A stretch of 9,538 nt of DNA from Nitrospira sp. GTDB lineage: Bacteria; Nitrospirota; Nitrospiria; Nitrospirales; Nitrospiraceae. Positions 7,199 through 9,538 of the stretch are shown here, piece by piece. Location: positions 18,272-27,809 of the forward strand of contig JABMDE010000023.1 of assembly GCA_015904055.1 (NCBI GenBank), written 5' to 3'. The translations under genes and the position numbers were made by a program. The stretch's first letter is position 1, and each line of letters begins with the position of its first letter. A model generated the notes under the pieces. The model had not been told where the DNA came from, ran no database searches, and worked only from the letters and a program-made list of their open reading frames with translations.

Positions 7199-8632
7199 AT
7201 GCCAGCTCCCAAGCACATTGCAATCCTCGGTGCCGGGCCGGGCGGCTATGTCGCGGCGATCCGTGCGGCACAGCTCGGCGCCCGCGTGACGGTTGTTGAG
7301 CGTCAGGCCCTTGGCGGGGTCTGCCTCAACTGGGGCTGTATTCCCAGCAAAGCGCTCCTCTCCGTCATCGAACTCGGTGACAAATTGAAAAAAGCGGATG
7401 AGCTTGGCTTGGTGCTGGCAGGACCGGTTCGCTACGACCTGGCCCGCATGGTTGCGCGAAAGAACAAAGTTGTCACCGGGTTGGTCAAGGGGATTGCGAC
7501 ACTCTTCAAGGCTTGGAACATTGACGTCGTGGAAGGTAGAGGAGAGTTATTGGATGCCAGAACGATCACGGTGACCCGGCCGGAGGGTGTGGGACAGAAA
7601 CTGGAGGCCGATGCCGTTATTATCGCGACCGGCTCATCCTGGCCGCAGCCAACGCAGTTTCCAATAGATGGGACGACGATCATCACTAGCAAGGAAGCAC
7701 TGGATCTGGAGGTGATTCCCAAGCGGATGGTCATTCTTGGCGGCGGTGTTGAAGGCTGTGAATGCGCGACCTATTTCAGTGGATTGGGGACTGTGGTGAC
7801 TATGGTTGAGTTACAGCCGCGGGTGCTTCCGCTGGAAGATGGGGACGTGTCGGCTCTCATGGAACGGGAGTTGAAGAAACGCTCAGTAGAGGTAAAGACC
7901 GGCACTACGATTACGCATGTTGATCGCACAGTCGATGCACTGTGCCTATCGATGGCGGACGAGACGACGGTTGAGGCCGATGTCTTGCTCGTTTCCATCG
8001 GGCGGGGTTTTCAGTCACAGGGTATTGGGTTGGATCGTGTAGGAGTGGCTCTGGGCAGACGCGGCGAAGTATTGGTTAATGAGCGAATGGAGACCAATGT
8101 TCCCGGCATCTATGCCATCGGTGATGTCGTCGGCAAGGGTATGCTGGCGCATGTGGCGTCGGCGCAGGGAAAGGTCGCGGTCGAGAACATTCTCGGCCAT
8201 ACGGTACGTATCAACTACGACGTGATTCCCGCCGGAATTTTCACGTTGCCCGAAGTCGGTCGAGTCGGCTTGACAGAGCAACAGGCGCGGGAGCGGGCAC
8301 AGGCGGCGGGGGTGAGCCCCGAGCACGGCGTGAAAATCGGTCGTTTCCGATACGCAGCGCTTGGAAAGGCGCAAGCGACAGGGGATATCACAGGGCTCTT
8401 CAAGGTGATTGTCGATGCAACCTCCGGCAAGATTCTTGGCGCGCATATCGTCGGAGCTCATGCGGCGGATCTGATTCATGAGGCCGCTCTGGCGATGCAG
8501 ATGGGGATGACAGCTAGACAAGCGGCCGGTATGATCCATGCCCATCCAACGTTGGCCGAAGGTATGTTGGAGGCGTTGGAAGATGTCGACGGCGCCGCGA
8601 TTCATCAAGTCAGAAAAAAGGCGGGAGCATGA
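7199..8632 (+). CDS. lpdA: Dihydrolipoyl dehydrogenase
   Basis: This FAD enzyme reoxidises dihydrolipoamide on carrier proteins with NAD+, serving as the L protein of glycine cleavage and as E3 of 2-oxoacid dehydrogenases. The 477-residue product is full length. It has the FAD-binding GAGPGGYVAA near the N-terminus, the redox-active disulphide in GGVCLNWGCIPSK (Cys42 and Cys47), the NAD-binding GGGVEGCECA, the second FAD motif YAIGDV and the C-terminal catalytic pair in HPTLAE (His449, Glu454). These features separate it from glutathione and mercuric reductases. The position after gcvH suggests it serves that protein, but use in other complexes is equally possible. ATG 7199 fits the family start although no Shine-Dalgarno sequence precedes it; a long inverted repeat ends about 16 bases upstream. 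The stop overlaps the next gene by four bases. Confidence 0.95.
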   Translation: MPAPKHIAILGAGPGGYVAAIRAAQLGARVTVVERQALGGVCLNWGCIPSKALLSVIELGDKLKKADELGLVLAGPVRYDLARMVARKNKVVTGLVKGIATLFKAWNIDVVEGRGELLDARTITVTRPEGVGQKLEADAVIIATGSSWPQPTQFPIDGTTIITSKEALDLEVIPKRMVILGGGVEGCECATYFSGLGTVVTMVELQPRVLPLEDGDVSALMERELKKRSVEVKTGTTITHVDRTVDALCLSMADETTVEADVLLVSIGRGFQSQGIGLDRVGVALGRRGEVLVNERMETNVPGIYAIGDVVGKGMLAHVASAQGKVAVENILGHTVRINYDVIPAGIFTLPEVGRVGLTEQQARERAQAAGVSPEHGVKIGRFRYAALGKAQATGDITGLFKVIVDATSGKILGAHIVGAHAADLIHEAALAMQMGMTARQAAGMIHAHPTLAEGMLEALEDVDGAAIHQVRKKAGA

Positions 8633-9117
8633 TCCGGTCCCTCCTGGTGAAGTTCGGGATGCTGGCCGCGACAATAGGAGTCGTGCTTTGGATCGGGTGG
8701 CAAACTCCTGATGCGTCCTTGAAGCATGCGGCGTTGTTGGATGATTCAAAGGCGGTGCCCCTGCGTGCTCCCGTCACATTGGAATCTGAGTCAGGTGTGC
8801 CCGATCGATCTCATCAGACGCCGACTGTCGAGCAGTCAGGCCTGGCGCCTGCTGCGAGTCATGACAACGCGGCAGTGCGGCGCCATGTCGTGGATCTCAA
8901 TAGCGCCACAGCACAAGAGTTGGAATCGTTGCCCGGCATTGGCGCAGTGCTCGCTGAACGGGTGATCGCCTATCGAAAATCCGTGGGACGATTTCGGGCA
9001 GTTGAAGACCTGCGGGAGGTAGCCGGAATCGGCTCAAAGAAATTCGATCGTCTCAAGCCGTTGGTCACAGTGGCTGCGGCAGAGACGAAGAACAATGCGG
9101 AGAAGCGACCGTTATGA
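8629..9117 (+). CDS. comEA: ComEA-like membrane-anchored helix-hairpin-helix DNA-binding protein
   Basis: ComEA-type proteins bind incoming double-stranded DNA at the outer face of the inner membrane or in the periplasm and help pull it in for transformation. The 162-residue product has one N-terminal membrane segment (about 5-24), a low-complexity Pro/Ser-containing linker (about 25-85) and a tandem helix-hairpin-helix domain (88-148) with the two hairpins LPGIG (101-105) and VAGIG (131-135) and the typical [18 protein letters not shown] opening. The anchored layout resembles Bacillus ComEA rather than the short periplasmic proteobacterial form. ATG 8629 overlaps the lpd stop (ATGA) and has AAAGG at 8617-8621, seven bases upstream. 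The end overlaps tyrS by four bases. comEC, its functional partner, is in the same window but not adjacent. A non-competence DNA-binding role cannot be excluded for an HhH protein. Confidence 0.88.
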   Translation: MIRSLLVKFGMLAATIGVVLWIGWQTPDASLKHAALLDDSKAVPLRAPVTLESESGVPDRSHQTPTVEQSGLAPAASHDNAAVRRHVVDLNSATAQELESLPGIGAVLAERVIAYRKSVGRFRAVEDLREVAGIGSKKFDRLKPLVTVAAAETKNNAEKRPL

Positions 9118-9538
9118 TGGATGTGAAGCAGCAATTGGATCTCATCCTGCGGGGTGTGGTTGAGGTCATTCATCCGGTCGAGCTGGAAGCCAAACTCACA
9201 CGTGCCTTGAAAGAACAGCGTCCCTTGCGGATCAAGGCAGGGTTTGACCCGACGGCGCCCGATCTTCATCTCGGGCATACTGTGCTGATCCACAAACTAA
9301 AACATTTTCAGGATCTCGGGCACCAGGTCCTCTTCTTGATCGGCGACTTTACCGGCATGATCGGTGATCCAACAGGTGTGTCCGAAACGCGCAAGTCGCT
9401 TACCACTGAACAAGTGCGGGAGAATGCCAAGACCTACCAGCGGCAGATCTTTAAAATTCTGGATCCGGAGAGGACGCTCATCGAATTCAATAGCCGCTGG
9501 ATGGGGCCGATGACGGCGGGTGGATTGATTGAACTGGC
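9114..9538 (+). CDS. tyrS: Tyrosyl-tRNA synthetase, N-terminal part (3' end outside window)
   Basis: TyrS charges tRNA-Tyr with tyrosine. The frame runs open to the right edge and gives 141 codons of a protein usually about 400 residues long. The Rossmann-fold start of class I synthetases is clear: [12 protein letters not shown] contains the HIGH-type ATP-binding signature as HLGH (residues 52-55), followed by [14 protein letters not shown] and RWM. This opening matches the TyrRS branch in which a leading helix and ELEAKL-like segment precede the fold, and tryptophanyl synthetase is excluded by the [13 protein letters not shown] stretch. ATG 9114 overlaps the comEA stop (ATGA); ATG 9117 is directly next and could equally serve. 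GGAGAAG at 9099-9105 is a good ribosome binding site. The KMSKS loop and the tRNA-binding domain lie outside the window. Confidence 0.94.
   Translation, partial: MMDVKQQLDLILRGVVEVIHPVELEAKLTRALKEQRPLRIKAGFDPTAPDLHLGHTVLIHKLKHFQDLGHQVLFLIGDFTGMIGDPTGVSETRKSLTTEQVRENAKTYQRQIFKILDPERTLIEFNSRWMGPMTAGGLIEL

Noticed and set aside
6985..7299. A plus-strand open frame spanning the gcvH end, the spacer and the lpd start, with an RLRLRLRL and QPQPEPQP pattern
   Set aside because: The repeat-like protein pattern is just the translated hexamer repeats of the spacer; both ends overlap real genes in other frames.
8015..8749. A 244-codon open frame on the minus strand
   Set aside because: It lies antisense to lpd and comEA, both of which have clear family motifs; its translation shows no recognisable domain and looks like a shadow of codon bias.
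1..9538. A mobile element, prophage, CRISPR array or defence island
   Set aside because: No transposase, integrase, terminal repeats, spacer arrays or defence-type proteins are visible; all genes are colinear and housekeeping or competence related.

Overview
The window is a stretch of ordinary bacterial chromosome, moderately GC-rich by eye, with every gene on the + strand and little intergenic space. The gene set (glmM end, a full-length ComEC, mtnA, ndk, a TPR lipoprotein, gcvH, lpd, a ComEA-like protein, tyrS start) and the style of the proteins suggest a member of the Nitrospirota, probably Nitrospira or a relative. That assignment is inference from recall of similar proteins; there is no rRNA or other marker here to confirm it.

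Layout: (1) 1-939, the C-terminal two thirds of phosphoglucosamine mutase, open at the left edge. (2) 955-3510, an 851-residue ComEC/Rec2 DNA-uptake channel with a C-terminal metallo-beta-lactamase domain. (3) 3583-4614, methylthioribose-1-phosphate isomerase of methionine salvage. (4) A near-consensus sigma-70-type promoter at 4627-4655, then nucleoside diphosphate kinase (4710-5129) and, 18 bases later, a lipoprotein (5148-6563) with a TPR-like segment and a putative TIM-barrel part that I could only place tentatively. (5) A second strong promoter, whose -35 box overlaps the lipoprotein stop codon, followed by a leader with two inverted repeats and gcvH (6695-7084). (6) A 114-base spacer made of degenerate hexamers arranged as a long imperfect hairpin. 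(7) lpd (7199-8632), a membrane-anchored ComEA-like helix-hairpin-helix protein (8629-9117) and the start of tyrS (9114 to the right edge), joined by 4-base ATGA overlaps.

How the genes fit together: ComEC and the ComEA-like protein are two parts of the same DNA-uptake process but lie about 5 kb apart among housekeeping genes. GcvH (lipoyl carrier) and Lpd (its reoxidising flavoenzyme) are functional partners in the glycine cleavage system. The remaining genes serve cell-wall precursor synthesis, methionine salvage, nucleotide balance and translation.

I see no mobile element, CRISPR array, tRNA, rRNA or defence system, and no convincing new multi-gene system. The points most worth a second look are the hexameric inverted repeat before lpd, the structured leader of gcvH, and the lipoprotein of uncertain function.
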